Counted from the stretch's first letter, positions 8,704 through 17,982 are shown. The stretch: DNA of 40,237 bases from Arthrobacter sp. ISL-65 (GCF_018613795.1 NZ_JAGGPN010000004.1:1-40237), one strand, 5' to 3'. Notes: generated from the letters alone by a model not told the origin. Translations and numbers: made by a program.

Positions 8704-9693
8704 GTGACTGTTCCCCTCTCCATCCTCGACCTGGCAACCATCGGCAAGGGCCAGACGGCGGCGGAGAGCTTTGCCGGGAGTGTCGCCATGGCACAGCAGG
8801 CCGAAAAACTCGGGTACCGGCGCGTCTGGTACGCCGAGCACCACAACATGTCTTCCATCGCGTCGTCGGCCACGTCCGTGCTGATCGCCCACGTCGCCGC
8901 GCACACCGAGAGCATCAGGCTCGGGGCAGGCGGCGTGATGCTGCCCAACCATTCTCCGCTCACCATCGCCGAGCAGTTCGGCACCCTGGAGACCCTGCAT
9001 CCCGGCCGGATCGACCTGGGCCTGGGACGTGCGCCCGGCAGCGACCAGAACACCATGCGGGCGCTGCGCCGTGACCCGCATTCGGCCGATACCTTCCCGC
9101 AGGACGTCCTGGAACTGCAGGGTTACCTGACAGGTCCCACCCGTGTGCAGGGGGTGGAGGCAACACCAGGCAGGGGAACCAACGTGCCCCTGTACATTTT
9201 GGGCTCCTCCCTCTTCGGAGCACGGCTGGCGGCCCAGCTGGGGCTGCCGTACGCCTTCGCCTCCCACTTTGCCCCGAATGCGCTGCAGGAAGCCGTCGCC
9301 GTGTACCGCCGGGAGTTCAAGCCGTCGGGGCAGCTGTCCGCCCCGCACGTCATCGCCGGCGTCAACGTGGTGGCCGCCGATGCTGCCTCGGACGCCCAGG
9401 AGATGCTGCGCGCCACGATGCGGGCCCGCGTCTCGCTGTTCTTCGGTGGCGGGCGGCAATTCACCGACGACGAAGCGGACATGATCCTGGACTCGCCGCA
9501 GGGACAGCACGTCTCGCAGATGATGAAGTACTCGGCTGTGGGCACCCCGGACGTCGTACTGGACTACTTGGACGGCTTCGCCCGGCACGCCGACGCCGAC
9601 GAGCTGATCGTGGCGCACCAGAGCACCGGCACCGCAGAGCGGCTGCGCTCGGTGGAGCTCCTGGCGGAGGTTGCCGGACTGGTGAGCGTCTGA
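8704..9693 (+). CDS. LLM-class flavin-dependent oxidoreductase (MsnO8-type)
   Basis: 329 residues of the bacterial luciferase-like TIM-barrel family, which uses reduced FMN or F420 to oxidise small substrates; the substrate here is unknown. The GTG start (8704, giving [20 protein letters not shown]) is chosen over an upstream ATG because GAAAGG (8688-8693) precedes it at proper spacing and the family begins with this beta strand. Typical motifs are WYAEHHNM (about residues 42-49), [34 protein letters not shown] and [20 protein letters not shown]. The length fits the family. It is divergent from the HerA-like gene with a 154-base shared promoter region. I see no partner reductase. Confidence 0.92.
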   Translation: MTVPLSILDLATIGKGQTAAESFAGSVAMAQQAEKLGYRRVWYAEHHNMSSIASSATSVLIAHVAAHTESIRLGAGGVMLPNHSPLTIAEQFGTLETLHPGRIDLGLGRAPGSDQNTMRALRRDPHSADTFPQDVLELQGYLTGPTRVQGVEATPGRGTNVPLYILGSSLFGARLAAQLGLPYAFASHFAPNALQEAVAVYRREFKPSGQLSAPHVIAGVNVVAADAASDAQEMLRATMRARVSLFFGGGRQFTDDEADMILDSPQGQHVSQMMKYSAVGTPDVVLDYLDGFARHADADELIVAHQSTGTAERLRSVELLAEVAGLVSV

Positions 9694-9736
9694 GCCTGCG
9701 GCAACGAGACATTTGGCGGCCCTGTCCCCGCCCGTA

Positions 9737-9761
9737 CTTTGACTAAACCCGCAGGTCAAAG
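9737..9761. promoter_or_regulatory. Inverted repeat with an alternative overlapping stem
   Basis: CTTTGAC (9737-9743) and GTCAAAG (9755-9761) are perfect arms. An overlapping alternative stem pairs CCCGCA (9748-9753) with TGCGGG (9766-9771). The two cannot form together. With no T run it is a poor terminator; it may be an operator for the downstream gene or a weak transcript end for the upstream one. Confidence 0.35.
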
Positions 9762-9825
9762 CACGTGCGGGGGATAGCGGCCTCCTGATTGAACATTCAG
9801 GGCTCCGTTATTCAACCAATATCTT

Positions 9826-9854
9826 TTGACTTGGACCGGTGCGGAACCTAGCTT
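9826..9854 (+). promoter_or_regulatory. Candidate promoter for the secreted beta-helix gene
   Basis: TTGACT (9826-9831) and TAGCTT (9849-9854) are separated by 17 bases. This would give a leader of roughly 250 bases before the start at 10109. Predicted only from the hexamers. Confidence 0.35.
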
Positions 9855-10108
9855 TGAGTGCGCAAGGTCTCATTTTAAACACTCGTTGCCGGCTGGGTGG
9901 AATGTAGCGGTCTCAAAGTCACTACACGCCGTGGCCTCGATCCGGAATGCCCTGGGTTGAGGCAATTCGGCGCGTCTGTTCCGGGGTTCACTGGGTCTGG
10001 ATTCAGCGGGCGGAACGCAGGGCGCTTTACGGATGGGACATTGCTCTGCCATAAAGCTGTGCCCCGCCATTAAGCATTTCCCGCCATTGATCAGATGCAG
10101 GTAAAAAT

Positions 10109-11431
10109 ATGAAGATCAAGTCTACGGCCGCCGCCATTCTCATGACCTTCCTCATGGTCAGCGGGTTTATTGCCGGAGCTGCTGTTCCGGCGTCCGCCGC
10201 GGGCACCACGTACTATGTCAGCGCCGCCGGCAGTGACAGCAACTCGGGCACGGCCAGCACATCGGCATGGAAGACGCTGTCCAAGGTCAACCTGGCGGTG
10301 CTCAAGCCGGGAGACACCGTCAGTTTCCGCAGGGGCGACACCTTCAGCGGCGGCATCGTCACGGCACAGAGCGGAACCTCCACCGCCCCCATCACGCTGA
10401 ACAGCTATGGCACGGGCAACGCTCCGATAGTCACAGGCGGAAAATCCGGAAACTGCATCAGGGTCAACGGCAACTACACCACCGTTGACGGCCTCCGTGC
10501 ACTCGCCTGCGGCTACGCCGGAATCAGCGTCACCGGCGACCGCAATGCCGTGAGGAACTCCAGCGCCTCCAACAATGCGGTCGGCCTTAAAATTGGCACC
10601 GGCTCTGACTTCGGTAAATACACGGGCAATTCGCTGACCGGCAACAATGTGATGAACGTGAATACGCTGGGCACCAATTGCGGGACCGCAACCGCCGCGA
10701 ACTGCAGCGACGACTCGGGTGCCTTTGGCGTGCTGATTAACGGCAGCGACAACGAGTTTTCCAACAACACCGTCAGCGGGTCTACCGGCAAGTCCTATGA
10801 CTACAACCAGGACGGCGGCGCGTTCGAAATCTACAACGGCAACCGCAACAACATTCACCACAACGTGTCACTGGACAACAACAGCTTCTCCGAACTTGGA
10901 AAGTCCTCAGGAACTGCAGACGGCAACACGTTCCGCTACAACCTCATCCGCTCAACCTGCGGCGCCAACTGTTCCGAGGCCAAGGGCCTGATTGCCCGTG
11001 GAAACGGAACGTCGTACGGCCCCACCAATGGCACCGTCTTTGAGTTCAACACTGTCTACCTGACCGGCACCCAGTCCCAGGCGGTCGTGTGCCACGCGAC
11101 CTGCCCCGCCTCAACGGTGATCCGCGCCAACATCCTGGTGGGTGTCAAGAACTCGCTATGGATCAACGGTTCGGGTTGGACCGAGAAGCAGAACGTCCTG
11201 AACGGTCCCGTCAACATCACCCCGAACAGCACGTCGACGACGGCGCCCGCCCGGTTCGCGAATGCTCCGGCGGACCTCCGCCTGACGGGCACGAGTCCCG
11301 CCATCGACAGGGCCGGCACCACGCCCTACACGGTGGACCTCATGAGCGCCCCCTCCGTGCAGAACGGGGACTGCGCCGGAACGGCCGCTGCTGATGCCGG
11401 AGCCTACGAGTACGATTCGCCCAACTGCTGA
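10109..11431 (+). CDS. Secreted right-handed parallel beta-helix protein
   Basis: 440 residues. A classic signal peptide (MKIKSTAAAILMTFLMVSGF, then IAGAAVPASA) is probably cleaved after residue 30. The mature start TTYYVSAAGSDSNSGTASTS with WKTLSKVN is the usual N-terminal cap of secreted pectate-lyase-like/DUF1565 beta-helix proteins. The body has Asn/Gly/Ser-rich turns of about 22-25 residues (NAVRNSSASNN, NEFSNNTVSGSTG, NNIHHNVSLDNNSFS, NTFRYNLI), the coils of the helix. Ten cysteines in the mature part, several in pairs (TCGANC, CHATC), suggest disulfides. It is not clear whether it is a polysaccharide lyase or only a binding or surface protein; I see no certain catalytic residues. It has no operon partner, and its base composition is lower in GC than that of its neighbours, perhaps from transfer or from its Asn-rich content. 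Confidence 0.88.
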   Translation: MKIKSTAAAILMTFLMVSGFIAGAAVPASAAGTTYYVSAAGSDSNSGTASTSAWKTLSKVNLAVLKPGDTVSFRRGDTFSGGIVTAQSGTSTAPITLNSYGTGNAPIVTGGKSGNCIRVNGNYTTVDGLRALACGYAGISVTGDRNAVRNSSASNNAVGLKIGTGSDFGKYTGNSLTGNNVMNVNTLGTNCGTATAANCSDDSGAFGVLINGSDNEFSNNTVSGSTGKSYDYNQDGGAFEIYNGNRNNIHHNVSLDNNSFSELGKSSGTADGNTFRYNLIRSTCGANCSEAKGLIARGNGTSYGPTNGTVFEFNTVYLTGTQSQAVVCHATCPASTVIRANILVGVKNSLWINGSGWTEKQNVLNGPVNITPNSTSTTAPARFANAPADLRLTGTSPAIDRAGTTPYTVDLMSAPSVQNGDCAGTAAADAGAYEYDSPNC

Positions 11432-11557
11432 TGCTCGGCAGGACCGGAGGCCACGAAGTTACACGAACGCAATAACCGGGATATTCAGGGGAAACGGCCG
11501 CGGCGGATGCTTTAAGTGTCCAAGACCGATTGGGGATGATCCGAAGGATTGCCGCGC

Positions 11558-14185
11558 ATGCCTACTCCGCTTAACCAGACGGTGGCCGATTCCGCACTGC
11601 TGACCAAATCCCTTCCGCTGGGCCTGCTGCGGGCCTTCGTCCAGTCCGAGGCGGGCGACGACGGACTGACACCCCAACTGCTCGGCGAACTGAAGATCCT
11701 GGCGCGGACGCCGGGACTGCTCGTCGCCTGCAATTACGGGGGAACCCTGTGTGCCGCCGAAGGCATCTCCACGGAAACACTGCCGCTCGGCAGCGCGGCC
11801 ATCGCCCTCCGGGCCCTGGCCGCCCTGCCCAACACGCACGCCGCCGTCATCTCCGGACGGTCCCTGCGTGACTTGGCTGCGGTTTCCAGGCTTCCCGCAG
11901 AGGTCCACCTGGTGGGCTCGCACGGCGCCGAGTTCGACATGGGATTCGCCCACGGACTGTCCCTGGCCACCGAGTCGGTGCTGCAGCAGGCAAACCAGGC
12001 GCTGCTCGAAGCGGTGGGTGCCTACAAGGGAATCAGCATCGAACGGAAGCCCGTCGCGGTCTCTGTCCACACCAGGTCCGCCGCCCCGGACGTCGTGGCC
12101 AAGTCTGCCAGGAAGGCGGAGGAGGTTGCCCGGGCCCTGGGACTGTTCTTCATTGTGGACGGCTCCGTCCTGGACCTGTCCGTGGTGCAGCCCTCCAAGG
12201 CCGATGCCCTGGACCACCTGCGCGCACGGCTGGGTGTGAGCGCCGCGCTGTACGCGGGCGATGCCATGAGCGACGAACTGGCCATGAACACGCTCCGCGG
12301 CCCGGACATGGGTCTGTGGGTGGGGGACCTGCCCGGGTCGGCCCAACACCGGCTGAAGGATCCGGAATCCTTCGCGCGCGTGCTCGGAATCCTCTTCGAA
12401 CTGCGCCGCGCCTGGCTTTTCGGCGAGGACGCCGTCGGCCTGGAGCGGCACTCCATGATCGGGAACGGCTCCTCCACCGCGCTGGTGACGCCCGAGGCCA
12501 AGATCTGCTGGATGAGCCACCCCCTGCCGGATTCTGGCTCCCTCTTTGCCCACATCCTGGGCGGCGACGCCGCCGGTCACTTCTCCGTGGAACCGGTCAA
12601 GGCGTCGCGGGTGCTGGGGCAGCGGTACGTGGACAGCACCATGATCGTGGAAACGCGGTGGGCGGACGTCACCGTGACGGACTATCTTGAACCGGCCCCG
12701 GATGGCATCACCAGCCTGGTCCGGGTGCTGTCCGGAACCGGGGCGGCCCGGATCGTTTTCGCGCCCCGGCCGGACTACGCCAATGCGCCGTTCAGCATGG
12801 AGGCCCGAGGCGGCGAGCTTCACGTCGTCGGCACGTCCGACCCCATCATCCTGCTGGCGCCGGACGTTAGCTTCGCCATCACCTCGGACGGGCGGCACGC
12901 AACAGCCACCGCCGAGGTTAACCTGCGGCACGGACCGGTTGTCCTCAACCTCCGGTGCGGCGATACGGAGCCCCAGCACCCGGACGGGACGGACGAAGCG
13001 GACCGGAGGGCCGCCGTCGCGCATCATTCCAACCGCTGGGTAAAGGGCCTGACGCTGCCGTCCGTCAAGCCGTCCCTGGTTCGGCGTTCGGCTCTGGTGC
13101 TGCGCGCACTGGTCCATGAGCCCACCGGCGCCGTGCTCGCGGCCCCCACCACGTCCCTTCCGGAGGGCATCGGCGGCACCCGCAACTGGGATTACCGCTA
13201 CTGCTGGCTGCGTGACGGTTCCATGACTGTCAACGCCCTGGTGGACCTGGGGTCAACAGTGGAGGCGGACGGTTTCCTCAGGTGGCTGACCGGCATCCTG
13301 GCGAACGCCCCGGGGCCGGAGTGGCTGCATCCGCTGTATTCCGTGACGGGCGCGCCGCTGTCAACGGAGGCCATCATCGAGAGCCTCCCCGGATATGCGG
13401 GATCGCGTCCCGTGCGGATCGGCAACGCCGCGGACCACCAGGTCCAGCTGGATGTGTTTGGCCCGATTGCGGAGCTGATCCACGGGCTGAGTGAGTCCCG
13501 GGGATTTCTGGCGGACGGGCACTGGGAGCTGCTGGTCCAGATGGCCAGCGCCGTGCTGGCACGGTGGCATGAGGCGGACCACGGCATCTGGGAGGCGCGC
13601 CGCGCACCCAGGCACCACATCTACACCAAGGTGATGTGCTGGGTCACCCTGGACCGGGCCCTCCGCACCGCTGCCCGCCACGGCCGCAGCCCCCAGCCGG
13701 CCTGGGCGGACACGGCCGCCACCATCCGGGACGAGGTGCTCCGCGAGGGATGGGACCACAGCGCCGCGTCCTACACCGTCGCCTACGACAGCCCCGACCT
13801 CGACGCAGCGGTGCTGCACATCGGGCTGTCCGGCCTGCTCGACGCCAGCGACCAGCGGTTCCTGGACACCGTCACGGCCGTGGAGCGGGAACTGCGGGTG
13901 GGACCCACGGTCTTCCGGTACAAGTACGACGACGGCCTGCCGGGCCTGGAGGGCGGCTTCCACATCTGCACCACCTGGCTGATCGAGGCGTACGTGGCGG
14001 TGGGCCGGATCGCCGACGCCTGGGACCTCTTCGACCAGCTGGTGAATTTGTTCGGACCCACCGGGCTGCTCCCGGAGGAGTACGATCCGGGCACCGAGAC
14101 TCATCTGGGGAACCATCCGCAGGCGTACTCGCACCTTGGGTTCATCCGCTGCGCCCGGCTCCTGGACCGGCACCAGCGCGGTTAG
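11558..14185 (+). CDS. Trehalose-phosphatase-like domain fused to GH15 glycosidase
   Basis: 875 residues from ATG 11558, with GAAGGA (11543-11548) nine bases before; the TTG at 11549 abuts this site and is unlikely. Residues about 40-265 are an HAD fold like OtsB: motif II AVISGRS, Lys in PSKADAL and motif IV YAGDAMSDEL are present, but motif I reads NYGGT (residues 59-63) instead of DYDGT. Both the nucleophile and the acid/base Asp are therefore gone. Residues about 285-865 are a glycoside hydrolase family 15 domain: RHSMIGNGSSTALVTPEAKI, GTRNWDYRYCWLRDGSM (about residue 540), and the C-terminal LPEEYDPGTETHLGNHPQA with the expected acidic residues. GH15 members include glucoamylases and actinobacterial trehalases. 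Likely a trehalase or alpha-glucosidase with a non-catalytic, perhaps trehalose-phosphate-sensing, phosphatase domain; that role is inference. Confidence 0.88.
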   Translation: MPTPLNQTVADSALLTKSLPLGLLRAFVQSEAGDDGLTPQLLGELKILARTPGLLVACNYGGTLCAAEGISTETLPLGSAAIALRALAALPNTHAAVISGRSLRDLAAVSRLPAEVHLVGSHGAEFDMGFAHGLSLATESVLQQANQALLEAVGAYKGISIERKPVAVSVHTRSAAPDVVAKSARKAEEVARALGLFFIVDGSVLDLSVVQPSKADALDHLRARLGVSAALYAGDAMSDELAMNTLRGPDMGLWVGDLPGSAQHRLKDPESFARVLGILFELRRAWLFGEDAVGLERHSMIGNGSSTALVTPEAKICWMSHPLPDSGSLFAHILGGDAAGHFSVEPVKASRVLGQRYVDSTMIVETRWADVTVTDYLEPAPDGITSLVRVLSGTGAARIVFAPRPDYANAPFSMEARGGELHVVGTSDPIILLAPDVSFAITSDGRHATATAEVNLRHGPVVLNLRCGDTEPQHPDGTDEADRRAAVAHHSNRWVKGLTLPSVKPSLVRRSALVLRALVHEPTGAVLAAPTTSLPEGIGGTRNWDYRYCWLRDGSMTVNALVDLGSTVEADGFLRWLTGILANAPGPEWLHPLYSVTGAPLSTEAIIESLPGYAGSRPVRIGNAADHQVQLDVFGPIAELIHGLSESRGFLADGHWELLVQMASAVLARWHEADHGIWEARRAPRHHIYTKVMCWVTLDRALRTAARHGRSPQPAWADTAATIRDEVLREGWDHSAASYTVAYDSPDLDAAVLHIGLSGLLDASDQRFLDTVTAVERELRVGPTVFRYKYDDGLPGLEGGFHICTTWLIEAYVAVGRIADAWDLFDQLVNLFGPTGLLPEEYDPGTETHLGNHPQAYSHLGFIRCARLLDRHQRG

Positions 14186-14215
14186 CCGGGGCGGGAGTTA
14201 TCCGGAAGCTTGCGT

Positions 14216-15337
14216 TTAAGCTCGGGAGGCCGCGAAGATCGCCGGCGCGGGGCCCTCTCCGGTGGCAAGATCCGCGAGGATCCGGCCCACCACCGGTGTG
14301 AACTTGAAGCCGTGGCCGGCGAAGCCCGCCCCGATGACCACGGGCCCGATCCGGTCCAGCACGAAGTTGTGGTCCGGGGCGGTGGTGTAGGTGCAGCTGA
14401 TGTCGGTCATCGCGTCGGCGTCCACGCCGGGAAGCCAGTCCCTCGCGTACTGCTGCAGCGCTGCGCGCTGGCGCGGTTCGGGCAGGTAGGATCTCCGGTC
14501 CGGGTCCACCACGGGCCCCACGCCGTGCCAGCCCGCCTTGACGCCCTCGCCGGGGGTCAGCATTCCGTACACGGGGGAGTACCAGCCGGCGTAGTCCCCG
14601 CCCTCGCCGGGGAAGTGGTTGAACCCGGGCCAGGTGGCGCCGTCGTCGGCGATGCGGAAATGGGCCGGCTGCTCCTGAGTCACGGTCAGGCGCGGTGTGG
14701 CGATTGATCCTGCCAGCAGCTTGGAGGTCCAGCCGCCCGCGGTGACCACCGCCTGCCGGGCGGTGAGCACTTCCGTCCGGCCGCCGTCGTCCACGGTCAG
14801 CCGGACGCCGTCGTCGAGGATTTCCAGCCCCACAACCTTCACGCCGTGCCGGACAGCCGCGCCGTTCCGTGCCGCGAGCCGCTGGAACGCCGGAAGGGCG
14901 GCCTCCGGGTTGAGCTGGCCGCCGTCGGGCATGTGGAGAACCTGCTGGTCGAAGCGGATGCCGCCCCAGCGCTCGCCGGCTTCAGCGAGCGGAACGAAGT
15001 CCGCCCGGAGGCCGGCGCTGTTCAGTGCTGCGTGGATCTCGCCGAGGCGCGGGTCGGGGCCGTGGTTGACGACGCCGGTGCGCGCCAGCAGCCGTTCGCC
15101 GCTCTCGTCCTCGAGCTCACTCCAGAGCCTCAGCGTTTCCGCGAGCATGGCGACGTACTCGGGCTCAGCGTAGGCAAGGCTCAGGTTCCGGGTGGCGCCG
15201 TGCGATGCACCTATGAGGTGGCCGGGCGTGAACTGCTCGAGCAGGGTCACGTCTCGCCCCCGGGCGGCCAGCGCCCAGGCGGCAGCGGACCCCATGGCTC
15301 CGCCTCCGATGATCACGGTGTCCAGGGTGGTGTTCAA
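14216..15337 (-). CDS. solA: FAD-dependent sarcosine / N-methyl-tryptophan oxidase
   Basis: 373 residues of the monomeric sarcosine oxidase / N-methyl-L-tryptophan oxidase family, which oxidises N-methyl amino acids to the amino acid, formaldehyde and H2O2. The N-terminal Rossmann motif VIIGGGAMGSAAAWALAARG binds FAD, followed by ASHGATRNLSLAYAEPEY, typical of the family. Cys315 in ISCTYTTAPDHNFVLD sits where these enzymes attach FAD covalently. The C-terminal GAGFAGHGFKFTPVVGRILA is also conserved. It lies 52 bases downstream of the AEC carrier gene on the same strand, so import or export of the substrate by that carrier is plausible. The exact N-methyl substrate cannot be read from the sequence. 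It converges with the GH15 fusion gene. Confidence 0.9.
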   Translation of the reverse strand: MNTTLDTVIIGGGAMGSAAAWALAARGRDVTLLEQFTPGHLIGASHGATRNLSLAYAEPEYVAMLAETLRLWSELEDESGERLLARTGVVNHGPDPRLGEIHAALNSAGLRADFVPLAEAGERWGGIRFDQQVLHMPDGGQLNPEAALPAFQRLAARNGAAVRHGVKVVGLEILDDGVRLTVDDGGRTEVLTARQAVVTAGGWTSKLLAGSIATPRLTVTQEQPAHFRIADDGATWPGFNHFPGEGGDYAGWYSPVYGMLTPGEGVKAGWHGVGPVVDPDRRSYLPEPRQRAALQQYARDWLPGVDADAMTDISCTYTTAPDHNFVLDRIGPVVIGAGFAGHGFKFTPVVGRILADLATGEGPAPAIFAASRA

Positions 15338-15389
15338 GGTTTCCTCCAGTTCGGGCGGCAGTCGCGGAGCGGTCGGGGACGGGCGGCAG

Positions 15390-16316
15390 CTAAGCCAGAA
15401 GCAGAGCCACGCCGATCATCGCAGGCACCGCGACGATGGTGGTGATCAGGACGGTGTCCTTCGCGACCGCGAGCCCGGCCTTGTACCTGCTGGCGGCAAC
15501 GAACACATTCTGCGCGGTGGGTAGGGCGGACGTGACCACCACAGCGAACAGCGCCGGGCCGTCCAGCCCGAGGGCGAAGCGCGCAAAGAGGTAGGCGATG
15601 GCCGGGTGCACGAACAGCTTGAAGCCGCTGGCCAGCAGGGCATCGGTTCTCCGGCCGGCGGCTGCCTGCAGGGGCTTCGAGCCGTTCAGGCTCATGCCGA
15701 AGGCCATCAGCATGGCCGGAATTGCGGCGCCGCCGATCAGGTGGATGGGCTCCAGAAGCAGCGGCGGGAGCTGCCAGCCCGTTCCGGCGACCAGCAGCCC
15801 AAGGGCGGAGCCGACGATCATGGGGTTCTTCAGGATCAGCATGATGAACCGGAGCGGCGTGGTCCGGTGCGAGCTGGTGGTGGCATCGAGGGCCATGAGG
15901 AACATCGGTGTGAAAAACGCCAGCTGGAAGATCAGCAGGGGAGCGACGTGGCTGGCATCCCCGAGGACGTACACGGCAATGGGGATGCCCAGGTTGGCGG
16001 AGTTGGCCAGTGAGGCGCTCATGGAGGACATCAGTGATTCCGGAACGGTGCGCTTGAGCAGGAACCTGACGATGACGAAGAACAGGGCGGCGGTGGTGGC
16101 AGCGCCCACGGCCGCCACCAGCAGCGGCGCGGCGAACACTTCGCGCAGGCTCGCCCGGCTCAGCGTCTCGAACAGCAGGGCGGGGCTGGCCACGAAGAAG
16201 GTCAGCCCGCTGAGGACCTGGCGCGCGTTATCGCCGAGGATGTTGCGCCTGCCCACGAACATGCCCACCAGAATGATGGACCAGACCACGAAAAAGCCTG
16301 CGAGAACGCCTAGCAC
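15390..16316 (-). CDS. AEC family (auxin efflux carrier-like) transporter
   Basis: 308 residues, about ten membrane helices in two five-helix halves (N-half MLGVLAGFFVVWSIILVGMF; C-half after a short cytoplasmic loop near residue 150 rich in Thr, Ser, His, Arg). SLANSANLGIPIAVYVLG and TSALPTAQNVFVAASRY are the characteristic crossover-region motifs. Members carry malate, malonate or other organic anions. The start is GTG at 16316, with a weak ribosome site. It is followed after 52 bases by the SolA-like oxidase and preceded after 139 bases by panD, all on the minus strand. Substrate unknown; the oxidase context hints at an amino acid derivative. Confidence 0.9.
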   Translation of the reverse strand: MLGVLAGFFVVWSIILVGMFVGRRNILGDNARQVLSGLTFFVASPALLFETLSRASLREVFAAPLLVAAVGAATTAALFFVIVRFLLKRTVPESLMSSMSASLANSANLGIPIAVYVLGDASHVAPLLIFQLAFFTPMFLMALDATTSSHRTTPLRFIMLILKNPMIVGSALGLLVAGTGWQLPPLLLEPIHLIGGAAIPAMLMAFGMSLNGSKPLQAAAGRRTDALLASGFKLFVHPAIAYLFARFALGLDGPALFAVVVTSALPTAQNVFVAASRYKAGLAVAKDTVLITTIVAVPAMIGVALLLA

Positions 16317-16455
16317 GGGGTTGCCGCCAAGGGCAGGCTAGGGCAGGGGGCGGCATCCACCATCCCAGCCTAATCAGATTTATTCAGCCGCGGTTCACGT
16401 TGTGGCAGGGATCTCGCTGTTGGGTTGCCTTACCCGGTACCCAAAGGCGCTGGTG

Positions 16456-16884
16456 CTAGCTCAGCGCGGCGTTGTTGAGTGCGAACGGCGGCCGCAGCAG
16501 ACCCGGGGTGAGGCCCTCGGCGGGGTCGTTGCCCAACTGGATGATGCGGTTGTCCTTGTCCACGTGGACAACCTTGGGCTCGTAGGCCTTGGCTTCCTCG
16601 GTGGTCATCGCCGCGTAGGTGATCAGAATGACAGTGTCGTTCTCCTGCACCAGGTGGGCCGCCGGGCCGTTGATTCCGATGACGCCGGAACCGCGCTCCC
16701 CGGCGATGGTGTACGTCTCGAGCCGGGCGCCGTTGGTGACGTCCACGATGGCCACGAGCTCGCCGGGCAGGATGTCGGCAGCATCGAGCAGGTCAAGGTC
16801 AACGGTGACCGAACCCACGTAGTGCAGGTCCGCGTGCGTGACGGTGGCCCGGTGGATCTTGGACTTAAACATTGTGCGATTCAT
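16456..16884 (-). CDS. panD: Aspartate 1-decarboxylase
   Basis: 142 residues. The enzyme makes beta-alanine from L-aspartate for pantothenate and coenzyme A synthesis. It is a pyruvoyl enzyme that cleaves itself at Gly24-Ser25, seen here as [13 protein letters not shown]; Ser25 becomes the pyruvoyl group. The N-terminus [20 protein letters not shown] and the segments [20 protein letters not shown] and [19 protein letters not shown] (Tyr58 in the first) match the family closely. A second ATG at codon 5 exists, but the longer form is standard. Other pan genes are not in the window. The gap to the LysR gene upstream is 56 bases; a TAGACT box nine bases before the ATG may be its own promoter. Confidence 0.96.
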   Translation of the reverse strand: MNRTMFKSKIHRATVTHADLHYVGSVTVDLDLLDAADILPGELVAIVDVTNGARLETYTIAGERGSGVIGINGPAAHLVQENDTVILITYAAMTTEEAKAYEPKVVHVDKDNRIIQLGNDPAEGLTPGLLRPPFALNNAALS

Positions 16885-16940
16885 AACGTCAACAGTCTAA
16901 CGCCGGGGTCAACGCTTGGCTGTGAGCCAGGGAACATCCG

Positions 16941-17960
16941 TTACACCGCTTTTCCGCCTTCTTTGGCGGCTGCTGCTCCTTCTGCTGTTGCCTCTGCCGC
17001 GGCGGCTGCTGCTCCCGCGGGGGCGCCCGAGGCGTCTGCTCCGGTGTCGATTTCCTGGGCCGCCGCAATGGAGGCGGCAGTGGAGGCAAGGATTTCACGG
17101 GCGGCGAGGATGGCGGGCCGCTGCGCGCCGGAGCGCCGCACGGAGGTGAAGACCGTCCGCCTGGGCTTGCCGGGAAGGTCCAGTAGTTGGGCCGTTGTGC
17201 CCCGGCCCGTCCACACCAGGTCCGGCATCAGGGCGACGGCGTTCCCCGACTCGATCAGGCGGATCTGGGCCTGGAGGTCTGCTGTTTCAAAGCGGACGTC
17301 GGGCTCGAAGCCTGCACTCCGGCAGGCCTGCTCGGCCCAATGCCGAGATGCCGCACCGCGCGGTTCCATCACCCAGGGCATCTCGGCCGTGTCCGCGAGC
17401 GAGCCGACGTTCTCCCTGCCCTCGGCGGCCGGCGGCACCGCGAGGCGGATGGCGTCACTCGTGAGGCGCACACGGTCCAGCTCGGGGTAGCGGGGCGCGG
17501 CGTGGCCGGGGTACTGCTCGGCGATGACCAGGTCGAAGTCACGGGCCCATGTCTCATGCAACGCCGTCTCGGGCTCGCGCTGTGTCATTTCGATCCGGAC
17601 CTCGGGATAGGTCGCGGCGAGGCGGGTCAGCGCGTCCGGCATGAGTGCCAGTGCCGCGGACTGGAAGACGGCGATCCGCACGGTGCCCGAGACAGTGGTC
17701 AGGGACGCGGCCAGGTCAGCCTCGGCCTGCTCCAGGGTTTCCAGCAAGTGTGCCGTATGCGCCACCAGAACCTCAGCCTGCGGGGTCAGCTGCACGCGGC
17801 GGCCTGTTTTTCTCAACAGTTCCACGCCCACTTCCTTCTCAAGCAGGGCCAATTGTTGGGAGACTGAGGATGGACTGTACTGCAGGGCTGCTGCCACCTC
17901 GGCGAGCGTGCCCCGGATCTTCAGCTCGCGGAGCAGCCTCAACCGGCGAACGTCAAGCAT
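16941..17960 (-). CDS. LysR family transcriptional regulator
   Basis: 339 residues. The N-terminal winged helix-turn-helix is LRLLRELKIRGTLAEVAAAL followed by QYSPSSVSQQLALLEKEVGV; a LysR substrate domain follows (about 90-295, VRIAVFQSAALALMPDAL onward). The ATG at 17960 has AAGGAA just upstream. The last 40 or so residues are an Ala/Gly-rich tail (SGAPAGAAAAAAEATAEG and on) from GC-rich simple sequence, beyond the usual 300-residue length, and are probably disordered. It is divergent from the APC permease gene, with operator-like repeats between them (17983-18050), so it likely controls that permease and itself, sensing an amino acid. That target is inference from position. Confidence 0.92.
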   Translation of the reverse strand: MLDVRRLRLLRELKIRGTLAEVAAALQYSPSSVSQQLALLEKEVGVELLRKTGRRVQLTPQAEVLVAHTAHLLETLEQAEADLAASLTTVSGTVRIAVFQSAALALMPDALTRLAATYPEVRIEMTQREPETALHETWARDFDLVIAEQYPGHAAPRYPELDRVRLTSDAIRLAVPPAAEGRENVGSLADTAEMPWVMEPRGAASRHWAEQACRSAGFEPDVRFETADLQAQIRLIESGNAVALMPDLVWTGRGTTAQLLDLPGKPRRTVFTSVRRSGAQRPAILAAREILASTAASIAAAQEIDTGADASGAPAGAAAAAAEATAEGAAAAKEGGKAV

Positions 17961-17982
17961 GGGCTGTTCCTTGGGTTGCGCA

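Larger units (their letters stand above)
9694..10108 (+). other. 415-base intergenic region, AT-richer, with candidate promoter
   Basis: No credible gene. It holds the inverted repeat at 9737-9761, a candidate promoter at 9826-9854, and then about 250 bases of apparent leader ahead of the beta-helix gene, with two copies of CCGCCATT shortly before that start. Base composition is visibly less GC-rich than the flanks, as in the following gene. Confidence 0.6.
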
